This document shows, in pieces, positions 46,301-53,941 of a stretch of 64,000 nt of DNA; within the stretch, counting starts at the first letter, position 1; every line of letters begins with the position of its first letter. The DNA lies in contig NZ_AP024600.1 of NCBI RefSeq assembly GCF_036322585.1, positions 1,488,001 to 1,552,000 of the forward strand. Reading direction: 5' to 3'. The DNA comes from Luteolibacter sp. LG18. GTDB lineage: Bacteria > Verrucomicrobiota > Verrucomicrobiia > Verrucomicrobiales > Akkermansiaceae. Both the position numbers and the translations under genes were made by a program. Below the pieces are notes generated by a model that had not been told where the DNA came from, did not search any database, and saw only the letters and a program-made list of their open reading frames with translations.

Positions 46301-49300
46301 CCTTCGCGACACCGGCATTGGCACCGCTGCCGCCCACGCCGACGACGAGCGGGGAATCGGACACGATGCCGCCGCTCACATTGGTGCCGCCATTGCCGCC
46401 GCCGCCGCCCACGGACTGGGCGAGGATGCCGGAATGACCGGCACCATAGGCGGAGATGCTCTTACCCCCGGTGACGAGGACATCCACGGTGTCGGCGTTG
46501 CCACCATTGCCACCGTAGCCGCCGACTCCCACCATGATGCCGTAGGCGTCACCCTCGCCGCGGGCGAAGGAAAGGCCGCCGCTGACATTGAGGCCGCCGT
46601 TGCCGCCGCCGCCGCCGATCGATTGGGCGGCGATGCCGTGCGAGCCCGCGCCATTCTCATCCAGTTCGAAATAGCCAGGCGTCACCACGTGGGTCACCGG
46701 ATCGGTGACGGGCGGATGATAGGTGCCGGGAAGGGCGGAAATCGTGCCGTCGTAGGTCACATCGACCGCACCGGCCTTGCCGCCGCCGCCGCCGAAGCCA
46801 CCCACACCGATGGAGGCCGCGAGCGTTTTCGCGGGACCCGAGGAAGCCGCGGTGAAAGCGATGGTGCCGCTGACATTGGTGCCGCCATTGCCACCGCCAC
46901 CGCCGATCGACTGGGCGAGGATGCCGTGGGACTGGTTGCCCATGGTGATGATGTCTCCGGTGACATCCACGGTCACGATGCCGGAATCCCCCGCGCCGCC
47001 GCCAAAGCCGCCGATGCCGACGCCGATGGCGGCACCGTTCTTGCCGGTGACATTGACCGCACCGGTGACATTGGTGCCGCCGTTGCCGCCGCCGCCACCG
47101 ATGGACTGGGCCACGACGCCGGACGAGTTGTCCCCGGTGGTGCCGATCTGGTTGTGGGCCGCGGTGGTCTTCACCGTGCTGGTGACATCCAAGGCATCGC
47201 CGCCATTGCCGCCGAAACCGCCCACGCCGATGCCGACGCTGCCGCCGTTCTCCTTGCTGAGATTCACCGCACCGCTGACGTTCAGGCCGCCATTGCCGCC
47301 GCCGCCACCCAGTGACTGGGCGACGATGGCATCGGAGTAATCACCCGTGGTGACGGTGCCGCCCGTGACCGTGTTGGTGACGGACTTGGCGTTGCCGCCG
47401 TCGCCACCCAAGCCACCGATGCCGATCGCGAGGGCGCCGCTGCCCTGCTTGGACGCGGTGAAGACACCGCTGACATTGAGGCCGCCGTTGCCACCGCCAC
47501 CGCCCAGCGACTGGGCGAGGATGCCGGTGGAGTGGTTGCCCTGGGTCTGCACGTAGCCGGTCACGGTGTTTTCGACCTCACCGCCGTCGCCACCCTTGCC
47601 GCCCGAGCCGCCGAGACCGAAGGCGAGCGCGCCCGCACCGGTCTTGGCCGCGGCAATCGAGCCACTGATGGAAATGCCGCCGTTGCCGCCGCCACCGCCG
47701 ATCGACTGGGCCGCGATGCCACCGCTGTCGTTGCCGACGGTGTAGACATCCCCGGTGACGCCACTGATGACCTTGCCGGCGTAGCTGCCGTCCCCACCCG
47801 AGCCACCGAGACCGATGCTGACCGCGCCGGTGCCGGTGCTGGCGAAAGAAACCGCGCCCGCGACGGACATGCCGCCATTGCCGCCGCCGCCGCCGATGGA
47901 CTGGGAAAGAATGCCCGCGGAACCTTCCTTGGCCGTGGAAACGCTGCCGGTAACCGTGGTGGTGACCGCACCCGCGTAGCCGCCGGTGCCCGCGCTGCCG
48001 CCGATGCTCACGCCGACCGCACCGCTGCCGGTGCTGGCCCCGGAGAGGGACGCGGTGACATCGAAGGCCCCGTTGCCGCCGCCGCCGCCGACCGATTGGG
48101 CGATGATACCGGCGGAGTTCTTGCCGGTGGTCATGACGTTGTTGGCGACCGTGAGATCAACGCTCATGGCGTAACCGCCACCCGCGCCGCTGCCACCGAG
48201 GCCGACGCCCACGGAGCCGCTGCCGGTGCCCGCGCCGGAACCGGCGACGTTCACATTGAAGCCACCATTGCCGCCACCGCCACCGATGGACTGGGCGAGG
48301 ATACCGCCGGACTTGTCACCGGTGGTGGAAATGAAGTCGCTGGTCTTGGCGATCACGATGCCGCCATGGCCACCACCGCCGCCGCTGCCACCGAGGCCCA
48401 CGCCGATGGCACCGCTGCCGGTGCCCGCGCCGGAGACCGCCGCGTTCACGTTGAAGCCGCCATTGCCGCCGCCACCGCCGATCGATTGGGCGATGAAGGC
48501 GGTCGAATTGTTGCCCTTGGTGGTGATCGTGCCGCTGGAGCTGACATCGACCTTGTAGCCATCGCCGCCACCATCGCCGCTGCCGCCGAGGCCCACGCCG
48601 ATGCTGCCGCTGCCAGTGCCCGCACCGGAACCGGCCGCGTTCACGTTGAAGCCGCCATCGCCACCACCGCCGCCGATGGACTGGGCGAGAATACCGGCGG
48701 AGTTTTCGAGAAGCGTGTCGATGTCTCCGGAGATGGTCGCCTTGACCTCACCGCCATCGCCACCGCCGCCGCCCTTGCCGCCGAGGCCCACGCTGATGGC
48801 ACCGCTGCCAACGCCCGCACCCGTGCCGGCACCGGAGACGCTGAAGCCGCCGCTGCCGCCGCCGCCACCGATGGACTGGGCCACGACCGCCGCGGAGTTT
48901 TTCCCGGAGGTGCTGACGTCGTTGGATGCGGTGAGGGTGACTTTCTGGCCAATGCCGCCGCCATCGCCGCTGCCGCCGAGGCCGACATTGACCGCACCGC
49001 TGCCGGTGCCCGCGCCGGACCCGGCAACCGCCACGCTGAAGCCGCCATTGCCACCGCCACCGCCGATCGACTGGGCGAGCAGGCCGATGGAATCGGAGCC
49101 CTTGGTGGTGATCTTGCCGAGAGAGGTGTTCACGGTGACGATGCCACCGTTGTTGCCGGCACCGCCACTGCCACCGAGGCCGACGTTGACCGCGCCGCTG
49201 CCAACGCCCGCGCCGGATCCAGCGACGGTCACGCTGTAGCCGCCATTGCCGCCGCCGCCGCCGATGGACTGGGCGACGAAGCCCGCGGAGTTGTTGCCCA

Positions 49301-52300
49301 AAGTATCAATCTTACCGGTCGAAGAGGCGGTGACATCGCCGCCGATGCCGCCGGTGGCTCCCTTGCCACCGAGGCCGACCGAAACCGCACCGCTGCCGGT
49401 GCCTGCGCCCGCCGCACCGACCGCCACATTGAAACCGCCATTGCCACCGCCGCCGCCCACGGACTGGACGAGAATGCCGCCGGAGTTGTCCTTGGCGGTG
49501 CTGACGTTCGATTGGAGATCCGCGATGACGATGCCGCCCGCGCCGCCGCCGCCGCCCTTGCCACCGAGGCCGATGTCGAGCGCACCGGCACCGACGCCCG
49601 CGCCCGCTGCACCCGCGGCGATGGAGTAGCCGCCATTGCCGCCGCCGCCGCCGATGGACTGGGCGATGATGCCGGTGGAGTTTTCACCGCCGGTGGTGAT
49701 GGTGCCGGTGCGGGTGGCGAGCCAGACGTCGCCGCCCTTGCTGCCGGTACCGGCATTGCCGCCGATGGCCAGGCTCATGCTGCCCGCGCCGCCGCCGGAG
49801 CCAGCGAGCGAGGCCGCGATCGAGCCGCCGCCATTGCCACCGCCGCCGCCGACCGATTGGGCGAGCAGGCCGGTGGAGTTGTCCTCCTCGGTGGTGATGT
49901 TGCCACCGATGCCGACGGCAACCTTGCCGCCATCGCCACCGCCCGCGCCTTCACCGCCAATGCCGATGCCGATGGAACCGCTGAAGGCCAGCGAGCCGCT
50001 GCCCGCCGCGCCGACCGCGAGGCCGCCATTGCCACCGCCGCCGCCCACGGACTGGGCGAAGAAACCGGTGGAGCGTTCGTCCTTGGTCAAAATGCTGCCG
50101 TCGAAGCCCGTGGAAATGAGGGCTCCCGTGGTGGCATTGAAGGAACCCACGGTGACCTCGCCGCCCTTGCCCGCGGTGCCGCCATTGCCGCCCACGGCAA
50201 CGCTGAGCGAGCCGGACACCGGACCGCCGGAAGCGGCCACTGCGACGGAGTAGCCGCCATTGCCACCGCCACCGCCCACGCTCTGGAGGAAGACGCCCGC
50301 GGAGTCGACCCCGTCCGTCTCCACCACGCTGTAGCCGGTGCCCTTGGTGAGATTGACCACGCCGCCATCGCCGCCCTTGCCGCCTTGGCCGCCGACCGCG
50401 AAGGCCCCGGCGAAACCGACGCCCACGGAGACCTGGACCGCGCCGCCGCCGCTACCGCCGCCGCCGCCCACGGACTGGGCGAAGACACCGGTGGAGCGAT
50501 CGCCCGAGGTGCTGATGAGCGAGGCATTGCTCGCATCCACGCCTTGCAGCACGACATTGACGTTGCCACCCGCGCCGCCGTTGGAGCCGGAGCCCCCGAC
50601 CGCGACACCCGCGAAGACGCCCACGGAGCCGGTGCTGCCGCCGTTGCCGCCGCCACCGCCGACGGATTGGGCCATGATGCCGCGGGAGTCATTGCCGAGA
50701 GTCGTGATCGATCCACCGTTTTTCACGGTGACCGTGGAGCCGGAACCGCCGCCCGAGCCCTTGCCGCCGACCGCGACCATGCCACCGGAATTGCCACCAT
50801 CACCGCCGCCGCCGCCGATGGACTGGGCCACGATGCCGCGGGAATTGTCCAGGGCTGTGGAGATGGTGCCGTAGTTTTCCACGGTCACCGCGCCGCCGCT
50901 GCCGGCCGCGCTGCCGCCGCCGCCCACGGCGACCAAGCCGCCTGCATTCGAGCCGGAGCCGCCGCTGCCGCCCACGGACTGGGCGAAGATCGCATCGGAG
51001 CTCAAACCGGTGGTCGTGATGGACCCGGTCGAGCCGTTGGTGACGGTCACCATGCTGGCGCTGCCGCCATTGGAGCCGGAGCCGCCGAGGGCGATCAGGC
51101 CGCCGGAGGTGCCGCCGGAGCCGCCGCCGCCGCCGATGGACTGGGCGAAGATGCCCTTCGACTCCTTGCCGGTGGTGAGGATCGAGCCGTTGTTGGTCAC
51201 CGTCACGGTGCCGCCATTGCCACCGTTGTCGGAGGAGCCCTGCAGGGAGAGAATGAGGTTCCCGGTCGTTCCAGACGAACCACCGGAGCCACCGATGCTC
51301 TGGGCGAGGATGCCGTGAGCCTGCTCACCGGAAGTGGAGATGGTTCCGCCCGCCGAGTTGGTCACCGAGACCGCGCCGCCATTGCCACCGGTGCCGGCGG
51401 AGCCACCGGCCCCGACGATGCCCCACTGGCTGCCGCCGCCGCCGCCCTTGTTGCCGACGCTGAGGGCGTAAATGCCGTGAGCGCCATTGCCGGTGGTGAT
51501 GATGTTGCCCTTGTTGTCGACCGTGACGCTGCCGCCATCGCTGGAGGCACCACCCGAGCCGCCACCCGGAGCGCCGTAGCCGGAGCCACCGGCACCCGCG
51601 GCACCGCTGCGGCTGTAGGCGAACACGCCGTACTTGTCGTCACCGGTGGTCGCGATCTGGATGCCCGCGCTGTTGGTGAAATTGACCGTGCCGCCCGCGC
51701 CACCGTCACCGCCGTTGCGGCCGCTCCAAACCGAGAGGTAGGCGCTGCCGCCATTGCCACCGTTGCCACCGATGCTGCCGATTTCGACGCCGATCTGGTT
51801 GTTGGTCGAAATGACGGTGGTGTTGGTGTTGGAGACGGCAGGGCCCGTGGCCCCGTTGCCGCCGGAAGAGGGAGGCACCACCAGCGCGCCCGCGCGGCCA
51901 TTCGAACCGCCCGCACCCACGCCGACGATTCTCACGCCCGCGGCACCGCCCACCACGGTGGGAGCCACTGCCGCATCCCCCGCGGTGCCACCGCCGGGGG
52001 TGAGGAGGGTCTGGAGAGTCGTGTTGGTCGAGAACACCGTCTGATAGGAAACGGTGATCGTCCCGTTCTTGGCCGGATCCGGATCCGCCGGGAACGGAGC
52101 GAGCACCACCTCCTTGGTGGTGGTGTTCTTGCTCTGGATCTTGAAGCCCTGGGGAGGGGTATCGCCGTTGTAGACGACGTCCCCCACGGCCTTCACCAGG
52201 AAGATGTAACCGTCCGCCGTTCTCACGAAGGCCACCGTGCCCGCGGTGGGCGTGCCGGCCGGGTCCGTGACCAAGCTGGTCACCGTGGTGGCCGCGGAGG

Positions 52301-52448
52301 TGGCCGGGTTGTTCACCGTCATGCCGACCGTGGAGCTCTGCGAGGGGTCCGGATTGGCGGCCCAAGCGGCGGAGGACATCGAAACGAACACCGTGCTCAT
52401 CGCGAGCGAACGGAGGGCCTGGCCACGGTTACTTTCTGAGGCGAACAT
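40305..52448 (-). CDS. Giant glycine-rich autotransporter (4047 residues)
   Basis: A type V secreted surface protein. Signal peptide MFASESNRGQALRSLAMSTV...AAWA. The passenger consists of roughly 45-50 repeats of about 63-70 residues, each with a core like GIxAQSIGGGGGNGG followed by GVGGxGGxGG and VxVxxxGxIxTxG, expected to fold as a long beta-helix or related fibre. The autotransporter beta-barrel is at about 3760-4047 (GRLLWFDFESSDTV ... LKVSTSF), ending in Phe as required for BAM insertion. ATG 52448 is chosen at the signal peptide, 78 bp inside the open frame. It may act in adhesion or biofilm formation. Monocistronic, with a strong terminator. Confidence 0.9.
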   Translation of the reverse strand: MFASESNRGQALRSLAMSTVFVSMSSAAWAANPDPSQSSTVGMTVNNPATSAATTVTSLVTDPAGTPTAGTVAFVRTADGYIFLVKAVGDVVYNGDTPPQGFKIQSKNTTTKEVVLAPFPADPDPAKNGTITVSYQTVFSTNTTLQTLLTPGGGTAGDAAVAPTVVGGAAGVRIVGVGAGGSNGRAGALVVPPSSGGNGATGPAVSNTNTTVISTNNQIGVEIGSIGGNGGNGGSAYLSVWSGRNGGDGGAGGTVNFTNSAGIQIATTGDDKYGVFAYSRSGAAGAGGSGYGAPGGGSGGASSDGGSVTVDNKGNIITTGNGAHGIYALSVGNKGGGGGSQWGIVGAGGSAGTGGNGGAVSVTNSAGGTISTSGEQAHGILAQSIGGSGGSSGTTGNLILSLQGSSDNGGNGGTVTVTNNGSILTTGKESKGIFAQSIGGGGGSGGTSGGLIALGGSGSNGGSASMVTVTNGSTGSITTTGLSSDAIFAQSVGGSGGSGSNAGGLVAVGGGGSAAGSGGAVTVENYGTISTALDNSRGIVAQSIGGGGGDGGNSGGMVAVGGKGSGGGSGSTVTVKNGGSITTLGNDSRGIMAQSVGGGGGNGGSTGSVGVFAGVAVGGSGSNGGAGGNVNVVLQGVDASNASLISTSGDRSTGVFAQSVGGGGGSGGGAVQVSVGVGFAGAFAVGGQGGKGGDGGVVNLTKGTGYSVVETDGVDSAGVFLQSVGGGGGNGGYSVAVAASGGPVSGSLSVAVGGNGGTAGKGGEVTVGSFNATTGALISTGFDGSILTKDERSTGFFAQSVGGGGGNGGLAVGAAGSGSLAFSGSIGIGIGGEGAGGGDGGKVAVGIGGNITTEEDNSTGLLAQSVGGGGGNGGGSIAASLAGSGGGAGSMSLAIGGNAGTGSKGGDVWLATRTGTITTGGENSTGIIAQSIGGGGGNGGYSIAAGAAGAGVGAGALDIGLGGKGGGGGAGGIVIADLQSNVSTAKDNSGGILVQSVGGGGGNGGFNVAVGAAGAGTGSGAVSVGLGGKGATGGIGGDVTASSTGKIDTLGNNSAGFVAQSIGGGGGNGGYSVTVAGSGAGVGSGAVNVGLGGSGGAGNNGGIVTVNTSLGKITTKGSDSIGLLAQSIGGGGGNGGFSVAVAGSGAGTGSGAVNVGLGGSGDGGGIGQKVTLTASNDVSTSGKNSAAVVAQSIGGGGGSGGFSVSGAGTGAGVGSGAISVGLGGKGGGGGDGGEVKATISGDIDTLLENSAGILAQSIGGGGGDGGFNVNAAGSGAGTGSGSIGVGLGGSGDGGGDGYKVDVSSSGTITTKGNNSTAFIAQSIGGGGGNGGFNVNAAVSGAGTGSGAIGVGLGGSGGGGGHGGIVIAKTSDFISTTGDKSGGILAQSIGGGGGNGGFNVNVAGSGAGTGSGSVGVGLGGSGAGGGYAMSVDLTVANNVMTTGKNSAGIIAQSVGGGGGNGAFDVTASLSGASTGSGAVGVSIGGSAGTGGYAGAVTTTVTGSVSTAKEGSAGILSQSIGGGGGNGGMSVAGAVSFASTGTGAVSIGLGGSGGDGSYAGKVISGVTGDVYTVGNDSGGIAAQSIGGGGGNGGISISGSIAAAKTGAGALAFGLGGSGGKGGDGGEVENTVTGYVQTQGNHSTGILAQSLGGGGGNGGLNVSGVFTASKQGSGALAIGIGGLGGDGGNAKSVTNTVTGGTVTTGDYSDAIVAQSLGGGGGNGGLNVSGAVNLSKENGGSVGIGVGGFGGNGGDALDVTSTVKTTAAHNQIGTTGDNSSGVVAQSIGGGGGNGGTNVTGAVNVTGKNGAAIGVGIGGFGGGAGDSGIVTVDVTGDIITMGNQSHGILAQSIGGGGGNGGTNVSGTIAFTAASSGPAKTLAASIGVGGFGGGGGKAGAVDVTYDGTISALPGTYHPPVTDPVTHVVTPGYFELDENGAGSHGIAAQSIGGGGGNGGLNVSGGLSFARGEGDAYGIMVGVGGYGGNGGNADTVDVLVTGGKSISAYGAGHSGILAQSVGGGGGNGGTNVSGGIVSDSPLVVGVGGSGANAGVAKDVTVTATADIYASAKDSQNLASAGIMAQSLGGGGGNGGLNVSGSIAIAKESSVPAITVGVGGSGGAGAISGDVTVDHTGNIATSGNWIHGLMAQSIAGGGGNGALNVTGAFNWSDSDNSGGKKDITVVAGVGGNGGKGADAGDVKVTQNGIVTTKGDNARGVAAQSIGGGGGTGGMNVTGVFSRSSSPISVGVGGSGSGGGHAGAVEVTRGSETASTGTITTDGKNAYGIEASSIGGGGGDAGMNFNAGVTMAGKNPDDGGFVANFAIGGAGGEAGNGSTAKVTNYSDILTKQANSHGIIAQSIGGGGGNANFNLSVTYGGFKDPNKENKTLGFALAVGGAPGDGGHGDNVDVVQVGDIETFGKESYGILSQSIGGGGGNAGMDLAMAISDGGGGSITIGRIGGKGGYAGNVTLSSDGSILTHGDGSFGMLAQSVGNGGGNSSSTSVAITGADTEEKPAEAVSVAVGLEGGEGGYAGTVLVEAEGFVDTHGKNAHGIFAQSIGGGGGNGGSANTFGLSSATIGVAVGGKGGIGGYGNTVTVKSNAQVRTYGDGSVGILAQSVGGGGGTGGMSSAGGVSSKVDGLSVSVGGNGGTGMYASKVTVENGGIVITDGVGSHGILAQSLGGGGGNSGMAINAVLKNTQKDPTNGGMITVGGSGGSGAIGGEVEVKNTGGIGTSKESSIGIFAQSIGGGGGNADTVVSSNVTGSAGGNNLSITIGGKGGTGGAGGKVTVTNKTNDDDDSGKIITVGNYSHGIAAMSIGGGGGTGSTAISVLRPTKGTSADATTNALLFNLGGAGGSGGTGGVVEVDNEGSITTYGFKAHGILAQSVGGGGGSGGVSVTGDLALGKKPDDNTGKVVSIALGGSGGDGNDGGAVTVDNSGSIEVFGKSAYGIYAQSVGGGGGDGGFAATLSRNILFNPKTDMAKSFMNIGLGGFGGDGGNGGNVTVNHTGSIISHGDNSYGIFAQSVRGGGGNAAYELTAPTWMAADLVIEGALGARDGTAGIAGTVTLNTTGTIVMYGKNSTAQLGQSINGGGGNVELFLDVSKHAVALGDDGVELPDNGGDVDTVMGFIKSTVKLGTDFASNCAASAVEATHVGDLYTSGEKAIASLLQSIGAGGGNSTQEVVVNTNATVDLNLELGSTDATNSAGGDIKSTRTGQVITTGDGSGGVEVQSIGGGGGNLSVNVVRVPDLTPTPLAAFGALSSGPALIPPPVVTDASLGADGGAANNGGVVNLLTTGDIGTAGDRAYGALYQSIGAGGGKLDLTGLEALALSLGGKNGASGNGNSVTLDNTGMIYTEGELAHGLILQSIGGGGGAVFTDLDPANITITKNTTNTGNGGIIDLTQKGDVVVHGDRAVGVIAQSLGGGGGFVDDFFFGSTGGTGSSGAVTLRMIGNVVADGEGGVGIFAQSQGAGGQGNISIDLAADKFLYFGENGTGISFSGGAANSFVNHGTVSGADGLAAWSIKGTDGNEVIDNNGDFLGQVDLGAGANKFVNHTDGVMVPGPLFLLGAAANQLVNDGILLPGNMLLAQHTDVTGSFTQSDTGITYAELDFGSETIDQLYMTGTASLDGKVNVSLLNPQLVKSGHFQKVLYHGDGGVTNDGLELVTAPSMVINYQILYPTGKDAILDYTVDFSPSGKLGRNLTEVGSYINRIQNAGSSPALADTVIKLLYDPTIQAYKESLSMLTPDFYAEQQAEVLRGSQRFGETLFDGGAYRYGKKGRLLWFDFESSDTVHSGYDDYKTVRHNSNGFAAGFEQELKNGWIVGAAAALEENTAGGYDGRWKANGDTERLGAIIKRDFDGTEIAGVLSYSWNQAQSRRSGAVTTPYYTHIDRDLEALTAMIRVSHEFASDGLYIKPMIDFGASRLSAESATETGAGATSLVLGDYNEAHAWVRPAIEFGKVIPFQSGAQLRLHAEVAYQHFLTPDHTNVIAGFAGAPRGVAPMDLPVALGSVGSLSFGADLLFVNDVSVGLDYTKAINQNYDIDSINLKVSTSF

Positions 52449-52744
52449 ATCTTTGGAGGGTGAGGGGGGGGTGCGAAAAACGGGCGGAAACTCCCTTCCG
52501 CGCTGGGGACGCGGACGTGCCACCATCTAACAATGCGGGCGGCATCAGGACGGGGTGACATTTCCCTATCAGGATCAAGGATTTCCGGCAAAGCTGTTTC
52601 CGTACGAATATCTTATAGGGAATCGTGCATTTTACACTGCCGTGACATTCACCCCGGTACCCGTTAACCCGTGAATACGCCGGAAAGGCTCACCGGACGT
52701 TAAAAGTTGCTCCCCCACCAAGCTCGGCTTGAATCCCGGCTAAC
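52449..52744. other. Divergent intergenic region between autotransporter and defence-like operon
   Basis: No gene. It is locally A/T-rich around 52590-52660, where TTCCCTAT and ATAGGGAAT face each other and TGACATTTCC/TGACATTCAC are repeated; promoters for both sides are expected here but none is clear enough to mark. Confidence 0.5.
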
Positions 52745-53941
52745 ATGGATCGGGTTCTGGAGCCGTTGGCACAGCACCGCGCGCTGGTGGAGTGGTTGAA
52801 GACCCACGAGCGGGCGGTTTGGGATTGGTACGGGGACGCGGAGCGCCAGGGACGGGACGCGGAGGCGGTGCGGCTCTCGCTGCTGCGGGACACCTACCGG
52901 ATGGACGCGGAGGGGCACCCGGAGTTGTTCGTGGAAATCGCGGCCGCGAAGGAGGCGCTCGGCCTGCAGGCAGTGGAGGTGTCCGCCTATCAGGCGCAGG
53001 GGGACGGCCGGATCAACGCGGCGATCTGTTATCTGCCCGGCGAAGCCCATCTGATCTTCTCCGGCCCGATCCTCACGCTGCTTTCATCCGCCGAACTGCG
53101 CGCGGTGATTGGTCACGAATTGGCGCACTACCGCCTGTGGGACCAGGACGGCGGTGACTTCTTCCGTGCCGACCGCATCCTGCATCAGGCGGCCGACCAT
53201 CCGGGAGCGCAGCCGAGCCATGGCCACAGCGCACGCTTGTGGAGCCTCGCCACCGAGTTGTTCGCGGACCGTGGCGCGTGGCTCGCGGCCGGCGATCTGG
53301 AAACGGCGGTGGCCGCCTTGGTGAAGATCTCCACCGGCCTGCCGCAGGTCAGTGCGAAGAGCTACCTGGCCCAGGCGGACGAGATCTTCTCGAAGTCAAA
53401 GCCCCGCACGGAGCAACTGACCCACCCCGAGACCTTCATGCGGGCACGGGCCCTGCGGCTGTGGGCGGACGAGGATGAGGCATTGGAGGAAGCCATCGCG
53501 ACGATGCTGGTGGAGCAGGAGGGGTTGGATGAAATGGATCTGCTCCAACAGGCGCGGCTCGCGGAGCTGACCCGGCGTTTCATCGGCCACCATCTCGCGC
53601 CCTTGTGGTTCCGCAGCGAGGCGGTATTGGCGCACGCGCGCTTGTATTTCCCGGACTTCGCACCCGCCGCGGCCGGGGACGGGCTGGAAAACGAGCTGGC
53701 CTCGCTTTCGAAGCCCCGCCGCGAATACCTCTGCCACGTGATGCTGGATTTCTGCGCGGTGGACCCGGACCTGGAGGACCTGCCGCTGGCGGCGGGTTTC
53801 GAGCGGGCGCGCGACCTGGAGTGCCTGGGGCACTTCGAGAAGATCGCGACGAAGGAGCTGAAACTGAAGGCGAAGGACGTGAAGAAACTGAAGGACAAGG
53901 CCGCCGGGATGCTGGCCGCCGCGAAACTGGAGACACCATGA
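52745..53941 (+). CDS. M48-family zinc metalloprotease
   Basis: A 398-residue soluble protein. AVIGHELAHYRLWD gives the zinc motif H124-E-x-x-H128, and ATELFADRGAWLA supplies the third ligand Glu171, as in M48 peptidases, but no transmembrane segment is present, so it is cytoplasmic. An alpha-helical C-terminal part (LRLWADEDEALEEAI...) may hold partners. It overlaps the giant helicase gene by 4 nt (ATGA), which is strong evidence for a two-gene unit. The substrate is unknown; it could process the partner. Confidence 0.85.
   Translation: MDRVLEPLAQHRALVEWLKTHERAVWDWYGDAERQGRDAEAVRLSLLRDTYRMDAEGHPELFVEIAAAKEALGLQAVEVSAYQAQGDGRINAAICYLPGEAHLIFSGPILTLLSSAELRAVIGHELAHYRLWDQDGGDFFRADRILHQAADHPGAQPSHGHSARLWSLATELFADRGAWLAAGDLETAVAALVKISTGLPQVSAKSYLAQADEIFSKSKPRTEQLTHPETFMRARALRLWADEDEALEEAIATMLVEQEGLDEMDLLQQARLAELTRRFIGHHLAPLWFRSEAVLAHARLYFPDFAPAAAGDGLENELASLSKPRREYLCHVMLDFCAVDPDLEDLPLAAGFERARDLECLGHFEKIATKELKLKAKDVKKLKDKAAGMLAAAKLETP

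Noticed and set aside
40512..47315. A 2267-residue open frame on the plus strand opposite the autotransporter, and a second of 1635 residues (47532-52439)
   Set aside because: They are antisense shadows of the GGC-rich repeats: composition is Ala/Asp/Gly only, and the minus strand has signal peptide, repeats, barrel and terminator.
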